The position numbers and the translations under genes were made by a program. This document shows, piece by piece, positions 1 to 8,453 of a stretch of DNA of 64,000 bases. A model generated the notes under the pieces. That model worked only from the letters and a program-made list of their open reading frames with translations. It did not search any database and was not told the DNA's origin. How positions within the stretch are numbered: the stretch's first letter is position 1; every line of letters begins with the position of its first letter. This DNA is from Phycisphaerae bacterium. GTDB lineage: Bacteria; Planctomycetota; Phycisphaerae; UBA1845. The DNA is taken from the NCBI GenBank assembly GCA_013360585.1, contig JABWBH010000005.1:1-64000 (forward strand), given 5' to 3'.

Positions 1-61
1 CGGCCGACGCCGCGCGGGTGTTCTTACCCTGCAAAATACGGCATTTCGAGTGTTTTATTGC

Positions 62-95
62 AAAAATGGCCTTGATTTCACGCTTGATCAGGGCC
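62..95 (-). terminator. Rho-independent terminator of the kinase gene
   Basis: On the minus strand a 9-bp stem (arms at 87-95 and 68-76, one G-T pair) is followed directly by five T residues (62-66 on the plus strand are A). The stem overlaps the TAG stop codon of the kinase gene, so it would end that transcript immediately after translation stops. Confidence 0.6.
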
Positions 96-2689
96 TAGTG
101 ATCCGGCGCGGAGAACTCGTCTGAGGCCCGTTCTCGCCACGCCTCCACCTTCTCCGGCTTCTCCCAGGCGCCGTACAAGGTCACCAGGCGCTCGGCGGTG
201 TTGCGCATATGATCCTTGAACCCGGCGGCGCTGAGCACCGGATACGCCGCAAGCAGATCGCCTTCGGCTTCGGTGAAACGTTCAAGCCGGGTCAGACACA
301 CGGCGCGGAGACTGCGCGCGTTGGCGGTGGACCAGTGCGCCTCGCCGTAAATCCGGGCGTAGGCGTCCACCACTTGTTTAAAGGCAGGCTCGGCTTCGCG
401 GCTGCGGCCCGCGTCGTCGATCACGATCGCCAGGATCAGGCGGGTCGTGAGGGACGCGGAATACTCTTCGCCGTAGGAGGCGGCGTAGATCGTCAGCGCC
501 TCGCGAAGGTTGCTTTCCGCGCTTTCCAGGTTTCCTTCGGCCCGGGCGATCATCCCCAACTCGGCCAGACAAGCCGCGACGGAGGGGTCGCGCTCGCCGT
601 AAGCGTCGCGGCGAATCTCCAGCGCCCGGGTCGCCCACGACCGGGCCTCGGCAAGCTCACCCACGACTTCAAGCGTGTGAGCAAGCTGAAGACAGGCATC
701 CGCCGATCGCACACGATGATCCGGTCCAAGGGCGTCGTACAACCGCACCGCCAGGCGCAGCTCCTCCTGCGCGGGCCCGTGTTCGCCTTTCAGCGCCAGC
801 ATCTGCCCGAGATGCACGCGACATTGCGCGACGTCGGCGCTTTCGGCGCCGTAGACGCGGATGTTCATCTCCAGCGCGTCGTGCATATACGCGGCGGCTT
901 TCTCGAAATCATTCAGCGATTGCGCAATGACACCGAGGTTGGCGGTGGCGTTGGCCAGTTTTTCGACGTCGCCGGACCGCGTGAACACCTGGAGGCAGCG
1001 CTGGTACAAGGCTTCGGCCGTCCGAGGGTCATCCATCAGGTAGGTCGCCCACGCGAGTCGATCGAGCGTCTCAGCCGTCAAAGGATGCTCGAGGCCGAGT
1101 ACGCTCTCCCGGATGCGGCGGGCGATTTCGAGTTGCTCTTTCGCGGGACGAGGCAGGAGCAGATTGAGGTAGGCGCTGCCGATCGCGGTGCGCACCGCCG
1201 CTTCGACCTCCGGATCCTCCGGCGCTTTCAGCGAAATCTCACGGACCGCCTTGTCCAGAACGTCGCGGACCCGAATGTCGCGGTCTCGAGCGGGATCGGC
1301 GGATTTGAGCATGTCCTCCAGGAACCGCGTCACGGCGCTTGATTTCGCAGCCTCTCTCCGGGCCTGATTGCGGTCCTGCGACGCCAGGATCTCGGCCTGG
1401 CGGGCGCGAGAGGCCTGAATCAGGCTGACTCCCGTGGCGACGATCATCAGGAGCGCGGTCACCAACGCCATCGTCATTCCGACGCGGTGGCGGCGGATGA
1501 ACTTTCTCGCCTGGTATCCGGGTCCGGGGCGTGCGGCGCGCACCGGTTCGTGCCGAAGATGCCGGCGAATGTCGTCCGCGAAGTCGTTCGCCGTGGCGTA
1601 GCGACGCGTGCGGTCCTTCTCGAGGGCTTTCATCGTGATCCAGTCGAGATCCCCGGAAAGGCTGCGACTGAGTGTCCGGGTGTCCGCCCGCCGATGTCGG
1701 GCGATCTCGAGGGACGTGTCGGCGCTGTCATGCGCCAGAAGGCTGAGGCGGGTGCTGGGTTTCGGGGGATCGACCTCCCGGATGATGCGCACGATCTCCG
1801 CCAGGCCCGCCTTCCGCAGCGTTTTGGCGTCAAACGGCACGGAACCGGTCAGAAGCTCATAAAGAAGCACCCCGAGGGCGTAGATGTCGCTGCGGGTGTC
1901 GATGTCCTGAGCGGTCATCTCCGCCTGCTCGGGCGACATGTACTCCGGCGTGCCGATCAGCCGTCCCTGCTCGGTAAAGAGCGTCTTCTCGGTGAGACGC
2001 TGGTTGATCGCCTTGGCGACGCCGAAGTCGATGATCTTCGGAATCGCCCGGTCGTCATGAATCGCCACGAGAATGTTGCTCGGTTTCAGGTCGCGGTGAA
2101 TGACGCCTTTCTGGTGGGCGTGTTGAACAGCCTCGCAGATCTGGATGAAAAGTTCGAGGCGCTCCTCCACCGACAGGCGATGGCGATCGCAATGCTGAGT
2201 GACGGAAACGCCCGCGACGTGTTCCATCGCAAACCAGGGGCGACCGTCGGGCGTCTGTCCCGCCTCGTACACCCGCGCGATGCAGGGATGATCCATCATC
2301 GCCAGCGCCTGACGCTCGATCTCGAAACGAGCGATGACGGACTTCGAATCCAGCCCCGCGTTGATGACTTTCAAGGCGACCCGGCGCCGGACGGGCGTCG
2401 TCTGCTCCGCCACGTAAACCGTGCCCATCCCGCCCCGACCCAGAACGCCCAGAATCTGATACGGACCCACGACCCGGGGCGGAGCCTCCCCCTCGAGAGA
2501 AGGCTTCTCGACGGAATCCGTCCGGTTGGGCGACGGACCGTCGGGAGGTTCAGCGGCGACGCCCCGGACTTGCGGTGGCTCCGCCCGGTCGACGGGGTCC
2601 GCGCCGCCGACGGGGCGGAGCGGGTCGGGCCGCAATCCGTCTTCCGGCGAAGGTGAAGACCGTGCTTCGTTGGGCCGGCGAAGATCCAT
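95..2689 (-). CDS. Membrane-anchored serine/threonine protein kinase with C-terminal TPR repeats
   Basis: Hanks-type kinase that would phosphorylate Ser/Thr on cytoplasmic targets. Visible are the Gly-rich loop LGRGGMGTVY (about 83-92), the ATP-anchoring lysine in VALKVI (K107), the catalytic loop VIHRDLKPSN (D200), the IIDFGVAK metal-binding motif (D221) and the activation segment GTPEYMSPEQ. One transmembrane helix lies near 403-425. The rest, about 490-850, is a series of TPR/kinesin-light-chain-like helical repeats, probably an extracytoplasmic protein-binding module. The first 70 residues are Pro/Arg-rich and disordered-looking. Kinase-TPR fusions of this build are abundant in planctomycetes. 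The substrate cannot be told from context; the downstream side ends in a terminator. Confidence 0.93.
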   Translation of the reverse strand: MDLRRPNEARSSPSPEDGLRPDPLRPVGGADPVDRAEPPQVRGVAAEPPDGPSPNRTDSVEKPSLEGEAPPRVVGPYQILGVLGRGGMGTVYVAEQTTPVRRRVALKVINAGLDSKSVIARFEIERQALAMMDHPCIARVYEAGQTPDGRPWFAMEHVAGVSVTQHCDRHRLSVEERLELFIQICEAVQHAHQKGVIHRDLKPSNILVAIHDDRAIPKIIDFGVAKAINQRLTEKTLFTEQGRLIGTPEYMSPEQAEMTAQDIDTRSDIYALGVLLYELLTGSVPFDAKTLRKAGLAEIVRIIREVDPPKPSTRLSLLAHDSADTSLEIARHRRADTRTLSRSLSGDLDWITMKALEKDRTRRYATANDFADDIRRHLRHEPVRAARPGPGYQARKFIRRHRVGMTMALVTALLMIVATGVSLIQASRARQAEILASQDRNQARREAAKSSAVTRFLEDMLKSADPARDRDIRVRDVLDKAVREISLKAPEDPEVEAAVRTAIGSAYLNLLLPRPAKEQLEIARRIRESVLGLEHPLTAETLDRLAWATYLMDDPRTAEALYQRCLQVFTRSGDVEKLANATANLGVIAQSLNDFEKAAAYMHDALEMNIRVYGAESADVAQCRVHLGQMLALKGEHGPAQEELRLAVRLYDALGPDHRVRSADACLQLAHTLEVVGELAEARSWATRALEIRRDAYGERDPSVAACLAELGMIARAEGNLESAESNLREALTIYAASYGEEYSASLTTRLILAIVIDDAGRSREAEPAFKQVVDAYARIYGEAHWSTANARSLRAVCLTRLERFTEAEGDLLAAYPVLSAAGFKDHMRNTAERLVTLYGAWEKPEKVEAWRERASDEFSAPDH

Positions 2690-2777
2690 CCGAATTCAAC
2701 GCTGGTGTCACAAGGCCGAGATGGCGCTGCCACGCGACGTTTCGCGTGGGCTGCCGTGTGCCCGAACGATTTGAATC

Positions 2778-2803
2778 TTGCGGGAGATCGCGATCTCCCG
2801 CAA
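2778..2803. promoter_or_regulatory. 26-bp perfect palindrome upstream of the kinase gene
   Basis: The half-site TTGCGGGAGATCG is followed without spacer by its exact reverse complement. It lies 88 bp upstream of the kinase start, in the 274-bp gap (2690-2963) that otherwise holds nothing recognisable. A loop-less palindrome followed by no T-run fits a dimeric-regulator operator better than a terminator. No regulator is identified. Confidence 0.4.
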
Positions 2804-2963
2804 CCGTTGATCTATCCTATCCCGTATATGACGCGCAATCCAGCAACCCCCTGATGCGCTGCGGTCGTGAACCGGATCGGATCTGCGGTCGTCGGAGCAC
2901 TGCAAGGCGGTACGATCGGCCTTCTTCGGGGATTGCGGGCGGATCGGGCGAAAACAACGCCCG

Positions 2964-3770
2964 TTATTTTGAAGGCTTTCCCGTGGGACCGAACTGGTAT
3001 TTCCAGTCCCAGCCGGGTTCGTCGAGAGGTTGCGCGGTGCTGAGGGCGTGGCCGCCGATGAAGACGACGTTCATCTTTCCACCGTGGCGAAGCTGGGGGA
3101 ACCAGAAACGCCCGGTGTCGTACACGTCGTCATGCCCCGGAACGGCCGGAGCGCTGAAGTACGGCGTGACCGCGTTGCGGACCGCTTTTCCCCCGTCGAC
3201 GTCGAACGCCAGCGGAACCTCGGAATGCCCGAGCACGTCGGAGTTGAGCTTCGCCTCGACCGCGACCCGCTTACCCTCGAAGAAACGTGTCTCGTAGAAA
3301 AGCCGGCGGTTGAACGCGACGCTCACGTTTTCCTTCGGACCGATGGCGCCGTCGTTGCACGGGCGCGAACGTCCTCCCTCGCGCGACAGCTCAGCCGGTC
3401 CGGCGGGGCAGATCAGCGGCTCCGACGACGGATCAAGCTTCTGCCGGGTGCGATCACCGGTCGGCCAGAAGTATTCGACGCGGTATGCCTTGTTGACAAA
3501 GTCGTGAAGGTGGAACTGATTGCGGGGCATCGCGTTGCTCTTGCCGCGGTCCTGCTTGCGATCTTCGGCGAAGTCGATGAAGTCGAGAGCAACCGCGCGC
3601 AACTGCGACCGACAGGCGACGCCCCGCGCGCCCGCCCGGATCTTCGTTGCCACGCCGAGGATGAGCGACATCAGCAGCGCCGCGATCGCCACCACCACGA
3701 GCAACTCGATCAAGGTGAAACCGGACCGCGACGATCGGAGGGGCGCGAGGCGACGACGCACGGATGACAT
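2964..3770 (-). CDS. Prepilin-type N-terminal cleavage/methylation domain protein (planctomycete pseudopilin-like)
   Basis: About 268 residues. The N-terminus shows the type IV prepilin signal: a basic leader ending in Gly before FTLIELLVVVAI, then a hydrophobic helix, as cut by prepilin peptidase. The body carries a C-terminal segment HGGKMNVVFIGGHA followed by Trp-rich residues, similar to the end of the H-X9-DG/DUF1559-like family that is greatly expanded in planctomycetes. The start at 3770 was chosen because it gives the normal short leader and leaves a 34-bp gap after the upstream dockerin gene; an open frame extends further but lacks family similarity. It is co-oriented with the dockerin gene and could be co-transcribed. 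Function beyond a pseudopilin-like surface protein is unknown. Confidence 0.8.
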   Translation of the reverse strand: MSSVRRRLAPLRSSRSGFTLIELLVVVAIAALLMSLILGVATKIRAGARGVACRSQLRAVALDFIDFAEDRKQDRGKSNAMPRNQFHLHDFVNKAYRVEYFWPTGDRTRQKLDPSSEPLICPAGPAELSREGGRSRPCNDGAIGPKENVSVAFNRRLFYETRFFEGKRVAVEAKLNSDVLGHSEVPLAFDVDGGKAVRNAVTPYFSAPAVPGHDDVYDTGRFWFPQLRHGGKMNVVFIGGHALSTAQPLDEPGWDWKYQFGPTGKPSK

Positions 3771-3804
3771 CGCACCGATCCGGGCCGCACTGGACGCAGT
3801 ACGG

Positions 3805-5358
3805 TTACGGCTGCGGTGCGAAACTGTTCTGAAAGTGTTGTGCATCCGAAAGGTCCACGTCGCCGTCGAAATCGAAGTCGGCGGGTGAACATCCCGGCGC
3901 GACCCCCCCCTGTGGACCCCCGTAACATAGCGAGAACGCCGCCCAGTCGTCAAGGTCGACATCGCCGTCCCCGTCCAAATCTCCGGGCAAAATGCAGAAT
4001 AAGGCATCCGCCGGAGTCACCGCGCCGTCGTAATCCACGTCGTAGACCGAGAACCCCTCGGAGAAGGCCTGTATTCCCACCTGTCCGTTAAATGTGCCGT
4101 CTGCGTCATTTGACCCACCGTCGTGGGTCCGGACAAAAGCGTAAATCTCGTCAAAGTCGCCGCGACCGACCGACGAGTCGCCGTCCACGTTGCCCGCGCG
4201 GGCGTCCGGGTAGATGTCCGTCCAGACCAGACCCGTCCCGTCCACCGGCGCCGTATACGAGGAGCCGAAGATCGTATTCGCCGCCCACTGCCGCGGGCGA
4301 AGATCGTCATCCGAGTCCAGATCGCCCCAGCCGACGATGACTTTCTTGCAATCCGCCGGACGCGAGCGCCAGTAAGACCCGCTCCTGACCAGATCGTCGA
4401 GCACCTCCTGAATCGACGTCTGATTCGTCGGGTCACAGTCGAACGCCTCGACATTGCCGTCGCCGCGCATGTCGCGGGCGGCCCGGTTGTTCAGCGGAAA
4501 GATCAGCGTCACCGTGGTCCGGTTATTCTGCGCGCTGTGCGACCAGCGCAAGTCGCACTCAGGTCGATACTGCTCCGGTCCGCACAAGCTGAACCCGTCG
4601 AACGCATGAGCCCGGTGTAACCACGTTCCGGTCAGATCCCAGGTCTCGCCGCTCTCGAACACGCCATCGCCGTCGCCGGATACAACCGTCCGCCAGAGAA
4701 ACTCCGTGCGGAACAGGGCGATGTGAAACTCTTCGCCGCTGTATTCGACGTCCCGGCCGGTGCGACAATCCCAGTCAAAATCCCCGGGATCGCGCGCGAA
4801 GCGGTCGCGCAGGCTGCTCTCTTCGTCGGGCACGCCGCCAAAACGCACCGCGTTCCCCAAGTAGCGCAGATCCGGGTAATCAAACTCGCCGCCGGTCGAC
4901 GTGTCGTCGTCCACATCAAGCTCGACCCACCCGAACACCGGGTGCGGTCCGAACTCGAAGGGACTGAACCCGTCCTCGAAGGGGAGGAACCCCGGCGGAT
5001 TGATCAACCCGTCGAAGACAATATCCGCCCGAAGGAAGCGGTTGTTCGACGACTCGTCCCAGTTTCCGGTGTAAAGATCGCGCCGCGGGTCGTTCGGGTT
5101 CCACGAACCGAGGGTGATCGAACGCAGGTCGGGAAGCCGGTGCAGTCCCGGATCGACCGGGCCAGCATTCCCCGGATCGGTTCTGCGGATCACCGCGTCG
5201 CCGGTCACGTCGTCAAACGTTCGGTAGTCGTCAGCCAGCGCCGAGGCGGCCAGGAAAGCGGCAAGCAAGACCGCCCGCCGCAGGACGGCCGGCAGATTCC
5301 GCTTCCGATCCCCGCCTTCAATCGGAGATGCCTCTCGTCGTAGAACGATCCCGCTCAC
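3805..5358 (-). CDS. Secreted protein with C-terminal dockerin-like calcium-binding repeats
   Basis: About 517 residues. I chose the GTG at 5358 because it puts a signal peptide (hydrophobic run AVLLAAFLAASALA) within the first 45 residues; no ATG lies between it and the signal, and the open frame upstream has no coding character. The central part is Asp/Gly/Pro-rich and of no recognised enzymatic family. The C-terminus has paired DxDxDG loops (GDLDGDGDVDLDDW and DFDFDGDVDLSD, plus AGNVDGDSSVGRGDFD and YDVDYDGAVTPAD further in), the arrangement of dockerin type I/EF-hand repeats found at the ends of many planctomycete surface proteins. A role in calcium-dependent assembly at the cell surface is inference. 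Confidence 0.8.
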   Translation of the reverse strand: MSGIVLRREASPIEGGDRKRNLPAVLRRAVLLAAFLAASALADDYRTFDDVTGDAVIRRTDPGNAGPVDPGLHRLPDLRSITLGSWNPNDPRRDLYTGNWDESSNNRFLRADIVFDGLINPPGFLPFEDGFSPFEFGPHPVFGWVELDVDDDTSTGGEFDYPDLRYLGNAVRFGGVPDEESSLRDRFARDPGDFDWDCRTGRDVEYSGEEFHIALFRTEFLWRTVVSGDGDGVFESGETWDLTGTWLHRAHAFDGFSLCGPEQYRPECDLRWSHSAQNNRTTVTLIFPLNNRAARDMRGDGNVEAFDCDPTNQTSIQEVLDDLVRSGSYWRSRPADCKKVIVGWGDLDSDDDLRPRQWAANTIFGSSYTAPVDGTGLVWTDIYPDARAGNVDGDSSVGRGDFDEIYAFVRTHDGGSNDADGTFNGQVGIQAFSEGFSVYDVDYDGAVTPADALFCILPGDLDGDGDVDLDDWAAFSLCYGGPQGGVAPGCSPADFDFDGDVDLSDAQHFQNSFAPQP

Positions 5359-5782
5359 GCTCGCCCCGCTGTCAATACCGGCCGGACCCCTCCGCAGGCA
5401 GAATCCCCGTCGCGGCGAAGCCCGCCCCTGACGGGCGGCCTCCGCCGCGCTCGGTCTCTCCCGAAAACAAAGGAGCAGTATCATGTTACGTGCCACGCCG
5501 CACCGCCGGGTGATTTTCCCCGATCCGCCAAGTCGGCGGGGCCTCGATCCCCCTCTGAGAACCACGGCTGATTCTACCCGGCATGAGCCGCCTGATCCGT
5601 GAAACCTCGTATTCCGGACGTTCAAGGAGTGTCGGGATCGACGGGGCTCCGCGAGAACGCTCGCCATCCGCGAGCCTGCACACACCCGCCCATGTGGGTC
5701 GAACGCACTCCCCCGGAACCGCCGAAACCCTTTCGAGGTTCGGACACCGTCGAATAACCCGGAGCGCCACGCTCCCGGTCGG
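5359..5782. other. Intergenic region, 424 bp
   Basis: No convincing gene. A hairpin with 6-bp arms and a 3-nt loop lies at 5761-5775, just after the stop of the B12/MeaB gene; it is followed on the minus strand by GGGTTATTC, so at best a weak terminator. The remainder should hold the promoter of the dockerin gene, but I see no clear -35/-10 pair. Confidence 0.4.
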
Positions 5783-6916
5783 TTACGCCGGACCTGCCGG
5801 CGCGACCACCCAGTTCGCCACGTCGGCGAAGCCTTCGCCGCGCATCGTGCTGCTCTTCCACGCAGGACGGTCGGCTCCGATGACCCCGGTCAGTTGCGCC
5901 AGAGAGGCGTCGGCGCCGGGGAGATCCGCCTTGTTGATGACGAAGGCGTCGGCGATCTCCATGATACCCGCTTTGCTGAACTGAATACTGTCGCCGCTCT
6001 CCGGCATGAGCACGAGCAACACGCGGTCCGCCAGACCGCGGACCCCCACGTCCGCCTGTCCGGCGCCGACCGTCTCAACCAGCACGTGGTCGAACCCGAA
6101 GGCGAGCATCGCGCCGACGATCTCCTCACAATGCGGACCCAGCCCGTCAGAGACCCGGCCTGAAGAGACGCTGCGGATGAAGAAGTTCGCATCCGGCTCC
6201 TGCCCCATCATTCGCAGCCGATCCCCGAGCAGCGCCCCGCCGGTCACCGGACTGCTGGGATCCACGCAGACGACCGCGACTTTGCGCCCGCGCCCGCGCA
6301 GTTCGCGACTGAGCCGCGCAATGAAGGAACTCTTGCCCACGCCCGGCGCGCCGGTGATCCCCAGAACGCGCGAGGCGTTTCGCGCTCTCGGAAAGCTCCA
6401 GCCCCCGAGGTCCACGTCGCGCTGGATCGCGGTGAGCGTCCGGGCGAGCGCGCGAACGTCGCGTCTCTCGAAGCCTTCTTTCAACGCCGACGCCGGCGGA
6501 ACGCGGCGCGCGGCGGACAAGGCGCGCAGCGTCTCGGTGATCTGATCCATCGAGGAACCGGGATTGAACACCGCCGCCACGCCGATCTCGCGCAGTTTCG
6601 GATGATCAGACTCCGGAACGATTCCGCCCAGCACGAGCGGAATCTCCTCGATCCCGAGATCGCGGCGCAGGCGGACCAGTTCAGGCATGACGGTCATATG
6701 CGCCGCGGACAGCAGACTGACGCCGACGACGTCCACGTCTTCCTGAAGGGCGGCGTGCATCGTCGCTTCGCAGGTCTGCCACAGCCCGGTGTAAATGACG
6801 TCCATCCCCGCGTCGCGGAAGGCCCGGGCAAGGACTTTCACGCCGCGGTCATGCCCGTCCAGACCGATCTTGGCGAGGAGAATCCGAGGTGGATGATGCA
6901 GGTCGTCTGATTTCAC
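5783..6916 (-). CDS. Fusion of a methylmalonyl-CoA-mutase-type B12-binding domain with a MeaB/ArgK-family G-protein
   Basis: The N-terminal ~135 residues are the cobalamin-binding (mutase C-terminal) domain with the ligand motif DGHDRG (His about residue 22 from the GTG at 6916) and later SLLSAAHM and GGIVP. From about residue 145 it is a MeaB-type P-loop GTPase: Walker A GAPGVGKSS (about 189-197), CVDPSSPVTGGALLGDR, VETVGAGQAD and NKAD. MeaB proteins guard and reload adenosylcobalamin mutases. The mutase catalytic domain is absent, so this looks like the front part of an IcmF-type fusion. The MeaB half is shorter than stand-alone MeaB (about 310-330 residues) and seems to lack the C-terminal dimerisation arm. 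GTG 6916 has AGGAAAG 4-10 bp upstream; a GTG at 6958 is the alternative. No mutase gene is in the window. Confidence 0.85.
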   Translation of the reverse strand: MKSDDLHHPPRILLAKIGLDGHDRGVKVLARAFRDAGMDVIYTGLWQTCEATMHAALQEDVDVVGVSLLSAAHMTVMPELVRLRRDLGIEEIPLVLGGIVPESDHPKLREIGVAAVFNPGSSMDQITETLRALSAARRVPPASALKEGFERRDVRALARTLTAIQRDVDLGGWSFPRARNASRVLGITGAPGVGKSSFIARLSRELRGRGRKVAVVCVDPSSPVTGGALLGDRLRMMGQEPDANFFIRSVSSGRVSDGLGPHCEEIVGAMLAFGFDHVLVETVGAGQADVGVRGLADRVLLVLMPESGDSIQFSKAGIMEIADAFVINKADLPGADASLAQLTGVIGADRPAWKSSTMRGEGFADVANWVVAPAGPA

Positions 6917-7097
6917 GTTCTTTCCTGTTTCGCGCTGACGTTCGCCGACGCGGCGCACCCCACGAGCCGTGTTCGCCCGGCGCTGAGTTCAGCCTCGCAT
7001 CAGCGCTGACGGGCAAAGTGTAAATCACACGCGGTAAAAAGGAAGCCGAAACCTGGACGGGGTTCTCGAAAGCCGGTCGGTGCAGGCTCGCCGGGTC

Positions 7098-8453
7098 TCA
7101 GGATTCAGCGGTGACGGAGATTCCCGACGCTGCGGACGACCTGACGGCAGTGGACCGCGTCAATGACCCGGCGGGCATCGCCTCGAACGTCGCTGTGACG
7201 GCAACGCCCGAAGCCCGGCGGTTCAGCGCTTCCACGACGACGCGGCAAAGCCTCCTCACGACGCCGCTCCAGTCCTCCTCGGCGACGCGCCGGCTGATGC
7301 GTTCAGCGTCCGCGCGGGTTCGCGTCGCCGCCACGGCGTCGCAGGCGGCGGCGAACGACGGGGGGTCCGTCGCGATCCGGACGTGCGGCGCGTAGCGCTC
7401 GGTCTCGGGCATCGGCGTTGAAATCACCGGCAGTCCGGCGGCGAGGTATTCCCGAAGCTTGATCGGATTGACGTTGCGGGTCAGATCGTTGCAGCGGAAC
7501 GGCAGGATCCCCGCGCAGAAGCGAGCGCAATACGCGGGGAGGTCGGCGTAAGGCTTGCGCCCGAGCAGGCGGACGTTCGAGAGCTTCCGCAGCGATCCGG
7601 TGTCCGCGCGACACTCGCCCAGCAGGACGAAATGATGTTGCGGACGAAGCCGTGCCGTCTCCGCAATCAACTCGACGTCCACCCAGTCCCCGATCAACCC
7701 GAAGAACCCGAACACGCAGCCGTCGATGTCCTTCAGATCCGCCGGCGTCGGCCAGGGTCCGCGCCACGCCCGGGCGAAGTGCGCATACTCGACGCCGTGA
7801 CGCGCCAGGTGGATGTCCGGACGGATCGCGCGCCGCGCATCCGCCAGCGGTTCAGACGACGCAAACACCACGTCCGCGGACGCAAGAAGCTCCCGCTCCT
7901 GACGCCGGATCGCCTCGGCGTCATACCCCTCGAACGCGCCGAATTCGTCCACGCAGTAGTAGATGAACGCCTCTTCGTTCAAGGCGCCTCGAAGAAACCC
8001 GACATCCGGTGCGAACGACCAGACCTGCACGGGGGCAGAGGGTTTGACGCCGGCCCGGTCGCGCAACCGCACCCGGATCTGGGCGCGCAGCAAGGCTCGG
8101 TTGATCGCGCGAAGCCCTCGGCTGAAAACGCCGGGGATGACCAGCGGGGTGAAGTGCGTCAGGGATTCGTTGACCGGGCGGCAGCCTTGGGCGGCACGCA
8201 GCAGCGTGCGCAGCGACTTCGTCACGTCCGCGCCGGTCAGTTTCGGTCGGCGTGACCCGTGATAGTTGACCCACAGCACGCGGTTCGTCCGGGCCAACTC
8301 GCGCATGATGTGATGCTTGCCGGTCGGGTCGAAGTCGTAATCGCTGGCGAGGCAGACGATGATCCGGTTCCGGAGGACTGCATCCTCCGTCGCCGGCGCC
8401 GCCTCGCAGGCGCGCGCGGACGGAGCCGTCGCGTTGGCGCAGGCGGAGATCAT
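7098..8453 (-). CDS. Glycosyltransferase (GT1/GT4-like fold), exopolysaccharide cluster
   Basis: 451 residues. A Rossmann-like N-terminus (RIIVCLASDYDFDPTGKHH) is followed by a donor-sugar domain with GFFGLIGDWVDVELI, VRLLGRKPYADLPAY and PIKLREYLAAGLPVISTPMPE, the usual signature of GT-B glycosyltransferases that use a nucleotide sugar. It starts inside the stop codon of the BY-kinase gene (ATGA overlap at 8450-8453), so it is translated with it and probably adds a sugar to the polymer exported by the neighbouring Wza-like protein. The acceptor is unknown. The first ~25 residues are Ala-rich and poorly conserved-looking. Confidence 0.85.
   Translation of the reverse strand: MISACANATAPSARACEAAPATEDAVLRNRIIVCLASDYDFDPTGKHHIMRELARTNRVLWVNYHGSRRPKLTGADVTKSLRTLLRAAQGCRPVNESLTHFTPLVIPGVFSRGLRAINRALLRAQIRVRLRDRAGVKPSAPVQVWSFAPDVGFLRGALNEEAFIYYCVDEFGAFEGYDAEAIRRQERELLASADVVFASSEPLADARRAIRPDIHLARHGVEYAHFARAWRGPWPTPADLKDIDGCVFGFFGLIGDWVDVELIAETARLRPQHHFVLLGECRADTGSLRKLSNVRLLGRKPYADLPAYCARFCAGILPFRCNDLTRNVNPIKLREYLAAGLPVISTPMPETERYAPHVRIATDPPSFAAACDAVAATRTRADAERISRRVAEEDWSGVVRRLCRVVVEALNRRASGVAVTATFEAMPAGSLTRSTAVRSSAASGISVTAES

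Noticed and set aside
209-2656. Plus-strand open frames through the kinase gene
   Set aside because: Arg/Gly-rich antisense shadows without start signals or motifs; the minus-strand kinase is unambiguous.
6917-7097. Cobalamin riboswitch upstream of the B12/MeaB gene
   Set aside because: No B12-box-like sequence or extended leader structure was recognised in the 181-bp gap.
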